Origin: DATHSN01 sp035464115
Lineage (GTDB): Bacteria; Actinomycetota; Acidimicrobiia; Acidimicrobiales; SKKL01
Assembly: GCA_035464115.1 (NCBI GenBank)
Contig: DATHSN010000035.1
Coordinates: forward strand, 1-15,828
Length of the DNA: 15,828 nucleotides
Reading direction: 5' to 3'
How positions within the stretch are numbered: position 1 is the first letter of the stretch; every line of letters starts with the position of its first letter. The notes below the pieces were generated by a model that saw only the letters and a program-made list of their open reading frames with translations, made no database searches and was not told the DNA's origin. The position numbers were made by a program, and so were the translations under genes. Below are positions 6,679 through 13,836 of this stretch, in pieces.

Positions 6679-7952
6679 GCGGAACCCTCCGGGGGATGGG
6701 CGGCGGGGAGCGCCGCGTCGGACAGCAGCGCCCGCACCTCGTCGAGGAGGGCGAACGCCCAGGCGCCGTCGTCGCGCCGGTTGACGGTGCCGGCGACGGT
6801 GGCGCCGGTGGTGGTGTCGCGCCACAGGCGGGTGCCCCACGCACCGGCGTGGCCGACGACGGGCACCCCCGACGGTCCGGCCCAGCGCTGCGGGCCGAGG
6901 CCGATGTCGACGCGAGGCGGGGTGAGGCCGGCGGGGCGCACCCAGTCGGTCATCAGCGCGACGGTGGCGGGATCGGTGAAGCAGCGGCCGGCGAGCAGCC
7001 CGTCGAGCAGACGGCACAGGTCGGCCACGGTGGACACCTGGCCGCCGCCGCCCCAGTCGAAGGTGAGGTTGGCGCCGGTGGACAGCACGGGGATCGGCCC
7101 CATCCACACATCGCACTCGGGATGGGCGACCTCGGGAGGGGGCGGCTCGTGGCCGTGCTGCCAGGTGTGGGTGAGCCCGAGCGGCTCGAGCAACCGGCGT
7201 CGTTGGGCCAGGTGGTACGACTCGCCGCCGAGGCGCTCGACGAGCAGCGCCAGGAGGGCGTAGGCCGAGTCGGAGTAGTGGAACCGCTCGCCGGGGGCGG
7301 CCACCGGCGCGGCGCCGAGGCGGGCGACGTAGCGGTTGAGGGTGCCGGCGAGCTCGTCGTCGGGGCGGGTCGGGTCCCACGCGCGCCAGCGGTGGGTCGA
7401 CAGGTCGGGATCGTGCGGTCGGCCCGCGGCCCGGTCGCGCAGGGCGCGCCAGTAGTCAGCCGCCAAGCCGCCCGGAGCGGGGCGGCCGTGGTGCTCGGCG
7501 GTGCCGTCGGCGTCGTCGCTGTGGACGTCGGCGAGCCCGGAGGTGTGGGTGAGCAGCTGGCGCACGGTGATCGTCGGGCCGACCGACCGCCCGGCTCGGA
7601 CGAGGAGCCGGTCGATCAGCGCCGGTTCGAGCACGCCGAGCTCGCCGAGGGTGACGTCGACCCCGGCGGGGCCGAGCCGGCCTCCCTCGGCGAGCTGCAG
7701 CACGAGCGCGGCGGTGCAGAGCTTGCCCACCGACGCCACGTGGAACGGGTGGTCGACCGTGAGGTCCTCGCCGGTGTCGGCGCGGGCGGTGCCGGCCGCT
7801 GCGGCGTGGGCGAGACCGACCGCGGGGACCTCGAGGCGGACGACCGCACCGGCCGGCGCGTCGTCGCCCCGGACGAGGTCGGCCACGAGGGCCTCGACCC
7901 GTGCCGTCAGCATCTCGGCGACCGTCGCGGCATCGGCCCCGTGCCGGGTCAC
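6675..7952 (-). CDS. Serine hydrolase, beta-lactamase family class C type (MEROPS S12)
   Basis: A 425-aa member of the penicillin-binding/beta-lactamase-like family, which includes esterases, D-aminopeptidases and amidases as well as AmpC. The three motifs are in order: S74-V-G-K77 (nucleophile and base), Y226-S-D228 as the YxN variant, and H368-A-G370 in place of KTG. HxG is usual for esterase or peptidase members. LLTHTSGL (133-140) is typical of the family. There is no signal peptide or lipobox, so the protein is probably cytoplasmic, unlike resistance beta-lactamases. The GTG at 7952 follows the S33 hydrolase stop after 7 bases. The 3' end overlaps the enolase-family start by 4 bases. The substrate is unknown; an ester or amide made available by the neighbouring hydrolases is plausible. 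Confidence 0.9.
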   Translation of the reverse strand: MTRHGADAATVAEMLTARVEALVADLVRGDDAPAGAVVRLEVPAVGLAHAAAAGTARADTGEDLTVDHPFHVASVGKLCTAALVLQLAEGGRLGPAGVDVTLGELGVLEPALIDRLLVRAGRSVGPTITVRQLLTHTSGLADVHSDDADGTAEHHGRPAPGGLAADYWRALRDRAAGRPHDPDLSTHRWRAWDPTRPDDELAGTLNRYVARLGAAPVAAPGERFHYSDSAYALLALLVERLGGESYHLAQRRRLLEPLGLTHTWQHGHEPPPPEVAHPECDVWMGPIPVLSTGANLTFDWGGGGQVSTVADLCRLLDGLLAGRCFTDPATVALMTDWVRPAGLTPPRVDIGLGPQRWAGPSGVPVVGHAGAWGTRLWRDTTTGATVAGTVNRRDDGAWAFALLDEVRALLSDAALPAAHPPEGSA

Positions 7953-7959
7953 GGCGCGC

Positions 7960-8928
7960 TCACGTGCGCCCGAGGGCGTCGAGCCAGTCGAGGAACGTCG
8001 TGGTCTCCAGGGCCACAGCCCGGCTCATGGCCGGCTCCGACGGGTAGTGGCCGGCCCCACTGACGATCTGGAGGCGGACCCGGTCGGGCGCGAGCGCCTG
8101 GGCCAGATCCCACGCCTGGGCGGGGGTGGTGCACATGTCGTAGCGGCCGGTGGTGAGCGAGACCGGGATGCCCGCCAGGCGGTGCGCGTCGTCGATCAGC
8201 TGGTTCTCGCGCAGGAAGAAGTCGTTGACCGCGTGGTGCGTGAACACGCGTGAGTAGGGCAGGCCCCGCTCGGGGTTGGGGGGCGCGAACGGCGGCTCGA
8301 AGTGCATGTAGGCCTCTTCGAACAGGTACTGGCGGCGACCGGCGGCTTCGGCCTCGACCGGGTCGTCCCCGAAGATGCGACGCTGGTAGGCCTCGCGCAG
8401 GTCGTGGCGCTCGTCGGCCGGGACCGCGCCGGCGTACTCGGCCCACGCGTCGGGGAAGATCTGGCGGACGCCGTGGTACCACCAGTCGATGTCGGCGGCC
8501 CGGCACAGCCAGACCCCCGACACCTTCACGCCGATGGTGCGCTCGGGGTGGGTCTCGGCGTAGGCGAGCGACACGGTGGAGCCCCACGACGGTCCGCCGA
8601 CGATCCAGCGGTCGATCCCGAGGTGCTGGCGGATGGCCTCCATGTCGGCGACGGTGTGCCACAGGCCGGTGTGGTCGAGCTCGCCGGTGGGCGTCGACCG
8701 TCCGCACCCGCGCTGGTCGAACTGGATGATGCGGCATCGCTCCGGGTCGATGAGGGCGCGCAGGAAGCGGTTGGCCCGCCCGCCGGGGCCGCCGTGCGAC
8801 TCGATCCAGGGGATGCCGTCGGGGTTCCCGGTCTCCTCCCAGTGGACCTGGTGGCCGTCGCCGACGTCGAGCAGGCCCTCGGCCCGGGTCTCGGTGACGG
8901 GGAACAGGACGTCGTCGTGCCGGCGCAT
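7960..8928 (-). CDS. Proline iminopeptidase-like alpha/beta hydrolase (S33)
   Basis: A 322-aa alpha/beta hydrolase close to proline iminopeptidase, which removes N-terminal proline. HGGPGG (45-50) forms the oxyanion hole and DQRGCGRS (71-78) is the S33 signature. The nucleophile is S114 (GGPSWGS), and the acid and base are D264 (GRYDMC) and H294 (GAGHYPSEP). In classical enzymes a stretch resembling ARIENHYF holds a Glu that binds the free N-terminal amine. Here the aligned stretch is SRVFTHHA, with F229 at that place, so specificity has probably changed. The ATG at 8928 is used because family homology begins there. It shares one base with the upstream stop (TGATG). The frame stays open further upstream to 9006, but only inside the previous gene. 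Confidence 0.88.
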   Translation of the reverse strand: MRRHDDVLFPVTETRAEGLLDVGDGHQVHWEETGNPDGIPWIESHGGPGGRANRFLRALIDPERCRIIQFDQRGCGRSTPTGELDHTGLWHTVADMEAIRQHLGIDRWIVGGPSWGSTVSLAYAETHPERTIGVKVSGVWLCRAADIDWWYHGVRQIFPDAWAEYAGAVPADERHDLREAYQRRIFGDDPVEAEAAGRRQYLFEEAYMHFEPPFAPPNPERGLPYSRVFTHHAVNDFFLRENQLIDDAHRLAGIPVSLTTGRYDMCTTPAQAWDLAQALAPDRVRLQIVSGAGHYPSEPAMSRAVALETTTFLDWLDALGRT

Positions 8929-10019
8929 CAGTCCCGCCACTCCCCGACACCCCGAACGAAGCGGGCGACCCGGGGCTGGGCGCTGCGCCAGGTGGACGCC
9001 ATCCACGCCGGTTCCTCGGGGTAGAAGAAGCGCCGGTACCGCTCGACGTGGACCCGGTGCTCAGGGGCCATCCGCGCACCGCTGTGGTGGAGCCAGCAGT
9101 CGAGCGGGAAGATGATCTGGTCGTTCGGGCCGAGCGTCTCGGTGCCGATCTCCATGGTGGCGCTCACCACCGTGGTGCCCGGCACCACCTCCTCGATCCA
9201 GGCGTAGGTGCGCTTGCGCTCCTCGTTCCAGGCGAGCAGCTCGCCGAACCAGGCCTGCACGAGGCGGGCGTCGACGCTCCCCTCCGGGGCCTCGTCGAGC
9301 ACGACCGCCTCGCCGTAGCCGCCCACCGCGGTGTGCAGGTCGAGCACCGCCACCCGCTCGGCCCCCGCGAGGTGGCGCCGGGCGACGTCGTCGAGCAGGC
9401 GCTTCGACCACGCTGGCTCGCCACCGTGGTAGGTGATGGCGTCGGGGTGGTCGCGCTGACCCCGCACGAGCGCGGTCTGGACGTCGGCGGGGTCGTGGCG
9501 CCCGAACAGGTAGCGCATGCGGCGCCCGGCCGCGAACAGCTCCTCGACGCTGGCGGCGCGATGGAAGCCGACGGTCTCGTAGAAGTCGTCGAACACCGGG
9601 TTGGGCCGGCCGCCGTCGTGGCAGAACCGGTAGTGCCGCAGCAGCTCCTGGTTGTCCTCGTTCTCCTTGCGGCTCCACGCCGCGCCCCACGGGTTCGACT
9701 GGTGGACGAGCACGATGGCCATGTCGTCGACGAGGGGGAGCGTCTCGGCGGCGGTGCGCAGCGCGCCGATCTGGATGCCGGACCCGGCATAGCCCTCGAT
9801 GCCGTGGGTGCCGGAGATGGCGAGGACGACCGTGCTCGCGTCGGCGGGACCGAGGCGGGCGACGGCAGCGTGCAACGGCTCGCCGTCGGGGCCGGCGAGC
9901 GGGTGCGGGTGCTGCTCCACCACGGCCCCCGCTGCGGTGGCGGCCGCGACGAACCGGGCGTGCGACTCGGGGACGGTGTGGGAGAACAGCTCGACGGGAT
10001 CGGCGACGTCGGCGGTCAC
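8928..10019 (-). CDS. DUF2817 family protein, M14-like zinc metallohydrolase
   Basis: A 363-aa protein of the DUF2817 family, a branch related to M14 carboxypeptidases and aspartoacylase-type deacylases. Probable zinc ligands are H72 and E75 in SGTHGIEGYAGSGIQ and H229 in LDLHTAVGGYG. E290 in TMEIGTE is a candidate general base. The block SNPWGAAWSRKENEDN (108-123) resembles the family's NP-G...W-RR-NEDNVDLNRNF segment, but the following DLNRN is replaced here by QELLRHY. There is no export signal. The GTG at 10019 overlaps the M17 stop by four bases (GTGA), which settles the start. Its stop shares one base with the next ATG. The family's substrate is not established; peptide or N-acyl amide hydrolysis is the reasonable guess. 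Confidence 0.85.
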   Translation of the reverse strand: MTADVADPVELFSHTVPESHARFVAAATAAGAVVEQHPHPLAGPDGEPLHAAVARLGPADASTVVLAISGTHGIEGYAGSGIQIGALRTAAETLPLVDDMAIVLVHQSNPWGAAWSRKENEDNQELLRHYRFCHDGGRPNPVFDDFYETVGFHRAASVEELFAAGRRMRYLFGRHDPADVQTALVRGQRDHPDAITYHGGEPAWSKRLLDDVARRHLAGAERVAVLDLHTAVGGYGEAVVLDEAPEGSVDARLVQAWFGELLAWNEERKRTYAWIEEVVPGTTVVSATMEIGTETLGPNDQIIFPLDCWLHHSGARMAPEHRVHVERYRRFFYPEEPAWMASTWRSAQPRVARFVRGVGEWRD

Positions 10020-11533
10020 GATGTCGCCTCCTCGGCGCCGTACGCCTCGGCGAGGCGGACGAGCAGGTGCACGCCCCAGCCGCGGGCGCCGGCCGGACCG
10101 TCGTCGGTGTCGCGGTCGCGCAGGTTGACGGCGTTCATGTCGATGTGGGCCCACGGGGTGTCACCCACGAACTGCTCGACGAAGAGCGCGGCGACCGCCG
10201 ACGCGGCCGGGGCCTCGGAGCGGTTGGTCAGGTCGGCGACCGTCGACTTCAACATCCCCCGGTACTCGGCCATCCGGGGCAGCGGCCAGGCTCGGTCGGG
10301 GGTCCCCTCGGCGGCGGCGAGGATGGCGTCGGTGACCTCCTGCTCGCGGCCGATCACCGCGCCGTACTCGGTGCCGGTGGCGTGCACGATCGTGCCGGTG
10401 AGGGTGGCGACGGTGACGATGGCGTCGGCGTCGCCGTGGTCGGCGGCGTAGGCCACCGCGTCGGCGAGCACGAGGCGGCCCTCGGCGTCGGTGTCGACCA
10501 CCTCGACGGTCGTCCCTCCGTACATCCGCAACACGTCGCCGGGCCGGGTGGCATCGCCGCCGGTCATGTTGTCGGTCAGAGGGAGGTAGGCCGTCACCCG
10601 GGTGGGGACGTCGAGGTCGGCCAGCACCGACATGGCGCCGATCACCGCCGCGGCCCCGCCCATGTCTCCCTTCATCACGATGAGGCTGGTGGCGAGCTTC
10701 TTGAGGTTGATGCCTCCCGTGTCGTAGGTGATGCCCTTGCCGACGAGGGCGAGGGCCCGGCCCGTCGGCCTCGGCGGTTCGTGGTGCACCTCGACGAACG
10801 CCGGGGGCTGGGTGCTGCCGCGGTTCACCCCGAGCACCCCGCCCATGCCGAGGGCACGAATCGCCTGGTGGTCGTGGACGACGACGCGCAGGCGGTCCGA
10901 CGCGAGGGCCCGGATCCGTTCGGCGAGCTCGGTGGGGGTGAGGGTTCCCCCCGGCTCGTTCACCAGGTCACGGGCGAGGGCGACCCCCCGGGCCAGGACG
11001 GTCGCCCGCCGAACGGCGGCGACGACAGCGGGGTCGTCTGCCTCAGGGGTCACCAGACGGATGTGGGCGGGACCATCGGTGCTCGGCCGTGACCGGTGGG
11101 CGTCGAAGCGGTAGCGCACCGACAGCGCGCCCGTCGCGATGGCCGCTGCTGCCTCGGGCCCGGGGACGACGCCCTCGAGGTCGGCGATGAGCGTGGTGGC
11201 GAGGGCCGGGATCCTGGTTGCGGCGCGGGTCATCGCGCCCGCCGCCCGCCGCAGCGTGGCCGGGTCCATGCGGTCGCGGGCGCCGAGCCCCACCAGGAGC
11301 GCCACCGTGCCGTCGGCGTCGGTGGCCAGCTGGGCCTGGCCCACCTTGGCGCCGAAGCCGACCAGGTCGAGGCGGTGTCGCTCGGCGTCGGGCACGACGA
11401 GGTCGTCGCCGCTGAACACCCCGCGGGCCACCACGTCGCCCTCGGCCCGCCCGGGCGCCAGCGTGACCGTCAGGCCGGCCTCCACCAGAGCCGAATCATT
11501 CTCGGTTTCATCCACGGCGAGATCATCGCGCAC
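10016..11533 (-). CDS. pepA: M17 leucyl aminopeptidase family protein
   Basis: A 505-aa cytosol aminopeptidase of MEROPS M17, a two-metal enzyme that removes N-terminal residues and usually forms a hexamer. The variable N-terminal domain covers about 1-160. In the catalytic domain the metal-binding and catalytic residues are visible: K266 and D271 (GKGITYDTGG), K278, D290 (MKGDMGG), D349, E351 and R353. The family signature NTDAEGRL appears as D347-TDAEGRL, with Asp for the first Asn. GVNRGSTQPPAFV (235-247) and DNMTGGDATRPGDV (321-334) are also M17 blocks. It is the first gene of the five-gene minus-strand operon, divergent from the P450 gene. The start is uncertain. GTG 11533 has no ribosome binding site; GTG 11515, six codons in, has GATGAT 6 bases upstream, a weak leaderless-type promoter. 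Confidence 0.92.
   Translation of the reverse strand: MRDDLAVDETENDSALVEAGLTVTLAPGRAEGDVVARGVFSGDDLVVPDAERHRLDLVGFGAKVGQAQLATDADGTVALLVGLGARDRMDPATLRRAAGAMTRAATRIPALATTLIADLEGVVPGPEAAAAIATGALSVRYRFDAHRSRPSTDGPAHIRLVTPEADDPAVVAAVRRATVLARGVALARDLVNEPGGTLTPTELAERIRALASDRLRVVVHDHQAIRALGMGGVLGVNRGSTQPPAFVEVHHEPPRPTGRALALVGKGITYDTGGINLKKLATSLIVMKGDMGGAAAVIGAMSVLADLDVPTRVTAYLPLTDNMTGGDATRPGDVLRMYGGTTVEVVDTDAEGRLVLADAVAYAADHGDADAIVTVATLTGTIVHATGTEYGAVIGREQEVTDAILAAAEGTPDRAWPLPRMAEYRGMLKSTVADLTNRSEAPAASAVAALFVEQFVGDTPWAHIDMNAVNLRDRDTDDGPAGARGWGVHLLVRLAEAYGAEEATS
11522..11527 (-). promoter_or_regulatory. Weak candidate -10 element of the peptidase operon
   Basis: GATGAT on the minus strand lies 6 bases before the in-frame GTG at 11515, the same spacing as the stronger -10 sites at 12 and 2592. 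The first base departs from TANNNT. If real, the M17 protein starts at 11515 and is 499 aa long. Confidence 0.25.
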
Positions 11534-11579
11534 GACGCTCGCACGTGCCGCAGGGTCACCTGCCGGCCGGGCTCGCGAG

Positions 11580-11585
11580 TACCGT
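11580..11585 (+). promoter_or_regulatory. Candidate -10 element of the P450 gene
   Basis: TACCGT matches TANNNT and ends 10 bases before the ATG at 11596, giving a leader of only about 3-4 bases. It adjoins the palindrome CTCGCGAG (11572-11579). No Shine-Dalgarno precedes the ATG. Confidence 0.4.
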
Positions 11586-11595
11586 CCGCGCCACC

Positions 11596-12810
11596 ATGAC
11601 CGCCGACACCATGTGGCTCGCCGACCCGGCCGTGTGGGAGGCGGGCGTGCCCCACGACCGCTTCGCCCGCCTGCGGCGCGACGAACCGGTCTCGTGGCAC
11701 GAGCACCCCGAGGGGCTGCGGGGGTTCTGGGTGCTCGCCCGCCACGCCGACGTCATCGCCGCCAGCCGCGACCCGGCCACGTTCTCGTCGCGGTGGGGCG
11801 TGGTCAACCTCGACGACCTGTCCGCGGAGCAGCTCGACTCCCGGCGCACGTTCCTCGAGGAGGACCCGCCCCGCCACACCGCGGTGCGCGGCCTGCTCGA
11901 GGCCCGCTTCACGCCCCGGGCGGTGGCCGCCTTCGAGGCGGTGGTGCGCCGCTTGGCCGTCGAGGTGATCGCCCCCGTCGTCGCCGCGGGGGGTGGCGAC
12001 GTGGTGTCGGCCGTCGCCGAGGACGTGCCCATCCGCCTGCTCGCCCGCTTGCTCGGTGTCGACGAGGCCCACGTCGACGACCTGGTCCGCTGGGGCAACG
12101 AGCTGCTCGCCGCCCCGCCCACCGACCCCGACGGCGAGTTCGCCCACCTGCCGTTCGGCAGCCCGCTGTCGCTGCGGGTGTTCGAGCTCGCCGATCGACT
12201 GGCCGACGAGCGCCGGGTCACCCCCACCGACGACGCCACCTCGGCGTTGGTCAACGGCCGGGTCGACGGCGCGCCGCTCTCGCCCGAGGAGTACCGGGCC
12301 ACCTGGCTCATGCTGGTGATCGCCGGCAACGAGACCACCCGCCACGCCATCAGCCACGGCGTCCTCGCCCTGGCCGAGCACCCCGACCAGCTCGACCGGT
12401 GGCGGGCCGACCCCGGGCTCGGCGCGAGCGCGGTCGAGGAGATCCTGCGGGTGGCGACGCCGATCAGCTGGCACCGCCGCCAGGTGACCACCGACGTCGA
12501 GCTCGGCGGACGGGTCCTGCGGGCCGGCGACAAGGTGCTGTTGTCGTTCACGTCGGCCAACCGCGACGAGGCGGTGTTCGCCGACCCGATGCGGTTCGAC
12601 GTGGGTCGGCGCCCGAACCCGCACGTGACGTTCGGGCGGGGCGGGCCGCACTTCTGCCTCGGCGCCCACGTGGCCCGCCTCGAGCTGAAGGTGCTGTTCG
12701 GCGAGCTCGTCGGCCGGATCCGCCGGGTGGAGCTGGCCGGCCCGGTGCGACGCCTGCGGAGCAACCACCTCAACGGGATCGTCGAGCTCCCGGTGTCGCT
12801 CACCGCGTGA
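11596..12810 (+). CDS. Cytochrome P450
   Basis: A 404-aa soluble bacterial P450 that would oxidise a hydrophobic substrate with electrons from a ferredoxin or similar partner not encoded here. The I-helix oxygen-binding motif is AGNETT (243-248), the K-helix ExxR is E282-I-L-R285, and the heme-thiolate loop FGRGGPHFCLG has the ligand Cys at 354. EDPPRHTAVRGLLEARFTP is the family C-helix block, and the C-terminal SNHLNGIVELPV resembles the CYP125/CYP142/CYP124-like group that acts on sterol side chains and long alkyl chains. That assignment is only by resemblance. The ATG at 11596 is preferred over the in-frame GTG at 11545 because the protein then begins just before the usual family N-terminus, and a -10 element lies just upstream. 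A short-chain dehydrogenase follows after 75 bases. Confidence 0.93.
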   Translation: MTADTMWLADPAVWEAGVPHDRFARLRRDEPVSWHEHPEGLRGFWVLARHADVIAASRDPATFSSRWGVVNLDDLSAEQLDSRRTFLEEDPPRHTAVRGLLEARFTPRAVAAFEAVVRRLAVEVIAPVVAAGGGDVVSAVAEDVPIRLLARLLGVDEAHVDDLVRWGNELLAAPPTDPDGEFAHLPFGSPLSLRVFELADRLADERRVTPTDDATSALVNGRVDGAPLSPEEYRATWLMLVIAGNETTRHAISHGVLALAEHPDQLDRWRADPGLGASAVEEILRVATPISWHRRQVTTDVELGGRVLRAGDKVLLSFTSANRDEAVFADPMRFDVGRRPNPHVTFGRGGPHFCLGAHVARLELKVLFGELVGRIRRVELAGPVRRLRSNHLNGIVELPVSLTA

Positions 12811-12885
12811 GCGCACCTCGGCCCGCATCGGGTGGCCGTCGGCGGGCATGATCACGGGCACGACCCCCGAGCGCGGAGAGACGAC
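12811..12885 (+). promoter_or_regulatory. P450-SDR spacer with ribosome binding site
   Basis: This 75-base spacer holds GGAGAG at 12875-12880, 5 bases before the ATG at 12886, a good Shine-Dalgarno. CATGAT (12847-12852) could be a -10 element giving the dehydrogenase its own promoter, but no convincing -35 is visible. Confidence 0.4.
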
Positions 12886-13827
12886 ATGGCGTGGACGGCA
12901 GCGGATCTCCCCGACCTCAGCGGCCGCGTCGCCGTCGTCACCGGGGCCAACTCCGGGCTGGGCCTCGAGGTGACCCGCGAGCTCGCCCGGCACGGGGCCA
13001 CCGTGGTGATGGCCGTGCGTGACACCGCCAAGGCGGAGCGGGCCGCCGCAGAGATCCGCGACGACGTCCCCGACGCCGCGCTCGAGGTCCGAGCCCTCGA
13101 CCTGGCGTCACTCGACTCGGTGCGGACGGCGGCCGAGGCGGTCCTCGCCGACCACGACCGCCTGCACATCCTGGTGAACAACGCCGGCGTGATGGCCGTC
13201 CCCGAGCGGCGCACCGCCGACGGCTTCGAGATGCAGCTCGGCACCAACCACCTCGGCCACTTCGCGCTCACCGCGCTGCTGGCACCGGCGCTGGTCCGCT
13301 CCGTCGCCGGACGGGTCGTCACGGTCACGTCCACCGCCCGCCACGCCGGACGCCCCGTCGACCCGTCGAACCCGCACCTCCACGGCCGCTACGGGCCGTG
13401 GACGGCCTACGGCCAGTCGAAGCTGGCGAACCTGCACTTCGCGGTCGAGCTGCACCGCCGGCTGCAGGCCGCCGGGGCGCCCGTGGCGAGCCTGGTGGCC
13501 CACCCGGGGTTCGCCAACACCGGGTTGCAGGCCACCAGCGCAGCCGAGTCGGGTGGGCGGTCCGAGCGCTTCTTCCACGCCGCGGTGCAGCGGGTGGGCA
13601 TGTCGGCGTCCGACGGAGCCCTCCCGCTGCTGCGGGCCGCGGCCGACCCCGCGGCGCGGTCGGGCCAGCTCTACGCGCCCCGCTTCGTGAACTGGGGCCC
13701 GCCGGTGCGGCGACCCCTCCTCGGGCGCTCCACCGCCGAGGGTCCGGCCCGGGCGCTGTGGGAGATCTCCGAGCGCGAGACGGGGACGACCTTCGACGTG
13801 GCCGCCCTCACCGCCTCCGGGGCCTGA
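12886..13827 (+). CDS. Short-chain dehydrogenase/reductase
   Basis: A 313-aa NAD(P)-dependent oxidoreductase of the classical SDR superfamily, in the group often named after retinol dehydrogenases or protochlorophyllide reductase-like proteins. TGANSGLG (19-26) binds the dinucleotide. R45 (AVRD) after the second strand suggests NADP preference. NNAGVM (98-103) and N121 are structural. The catalytic set is S149 with Y175 and K179 (AYGQSK), and HPGFANTG (206-213) is the usual post-catalytic loop. The ATG at 12886 is preferred over an upstream in-frame ATG at 12832 because it follows GGAGAG and matches the family N-terminus. It follows the P450 on the same strand and could oxidise or reduce the P450 product. 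It converges on the PolDom gene with 9 bases between stops. Confidence 0.92.
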   Translation: MAWTAADLPDLSGRVAVVTGANSGLGLEVTRELARHGATVVMAVRDTAKAERAAAEIRDDVPDAALEVRALDLASLDSVRTAAEAVLADHDRLHILVNNAGVMAVPERRTADGFEMQLGTNHLGHFALTALLAPALVRSVAGRVVTVTSTARHAGRPVDPSNPHLHGRYGPWTAYGQSKLANLHFAVELHRRLQAAGAPVASLVAHPGFANTGLQATSAAESGGRSERFFHAAVQRVGMSASDGALPLLRAAADPAARSGQLYAPRFVNWGPPVRRPLLGRSTAEGPARALWEISERETGTTFDVAALTASGA

Positions 13828-13836
13828 GCGGCGCGG

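Noticed and set aside
6675..7952. Antibiotic-resistance class C beta-lactamase
   Set aside because: There is no signal peptide, the third motif is HAG rather than KTG, and the gene sits in a catabolic-looking operon.
5563..8063. Long plus-strand open frames opposite the enolase, S12 and S33 genes
   Set aside because: Translations are repetitive Gly/Val/Arg-rich and resemble no family; the minus-strand genes carry complete catalytic motifs.
8929..9006. N-terminal extension of the S33 hydrolase to 9006
   Set aside because: The extension lies wholly inside the DUF2817 gene, is Pro/Arg/Gly-rich, and family homology begins after the ATG at 8928, which is stop-coupled (TGATG).
10020..10154. N-terminal extension of the DUF2817 protein to 10154
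   Set aside because: The extra residues are Arg-rich shadow of the M17 gene; the GTG at 10019 with a GTGA overlap is the natural start.
12832..12885. Upstream in-frame ATG for the short-chain dehydrogenase
   Set aside because: It adds a His/Asp/Arg-rich stretch foreign to the family, while ATG 12886 has a Shine-Dalgarno at proper spacing.
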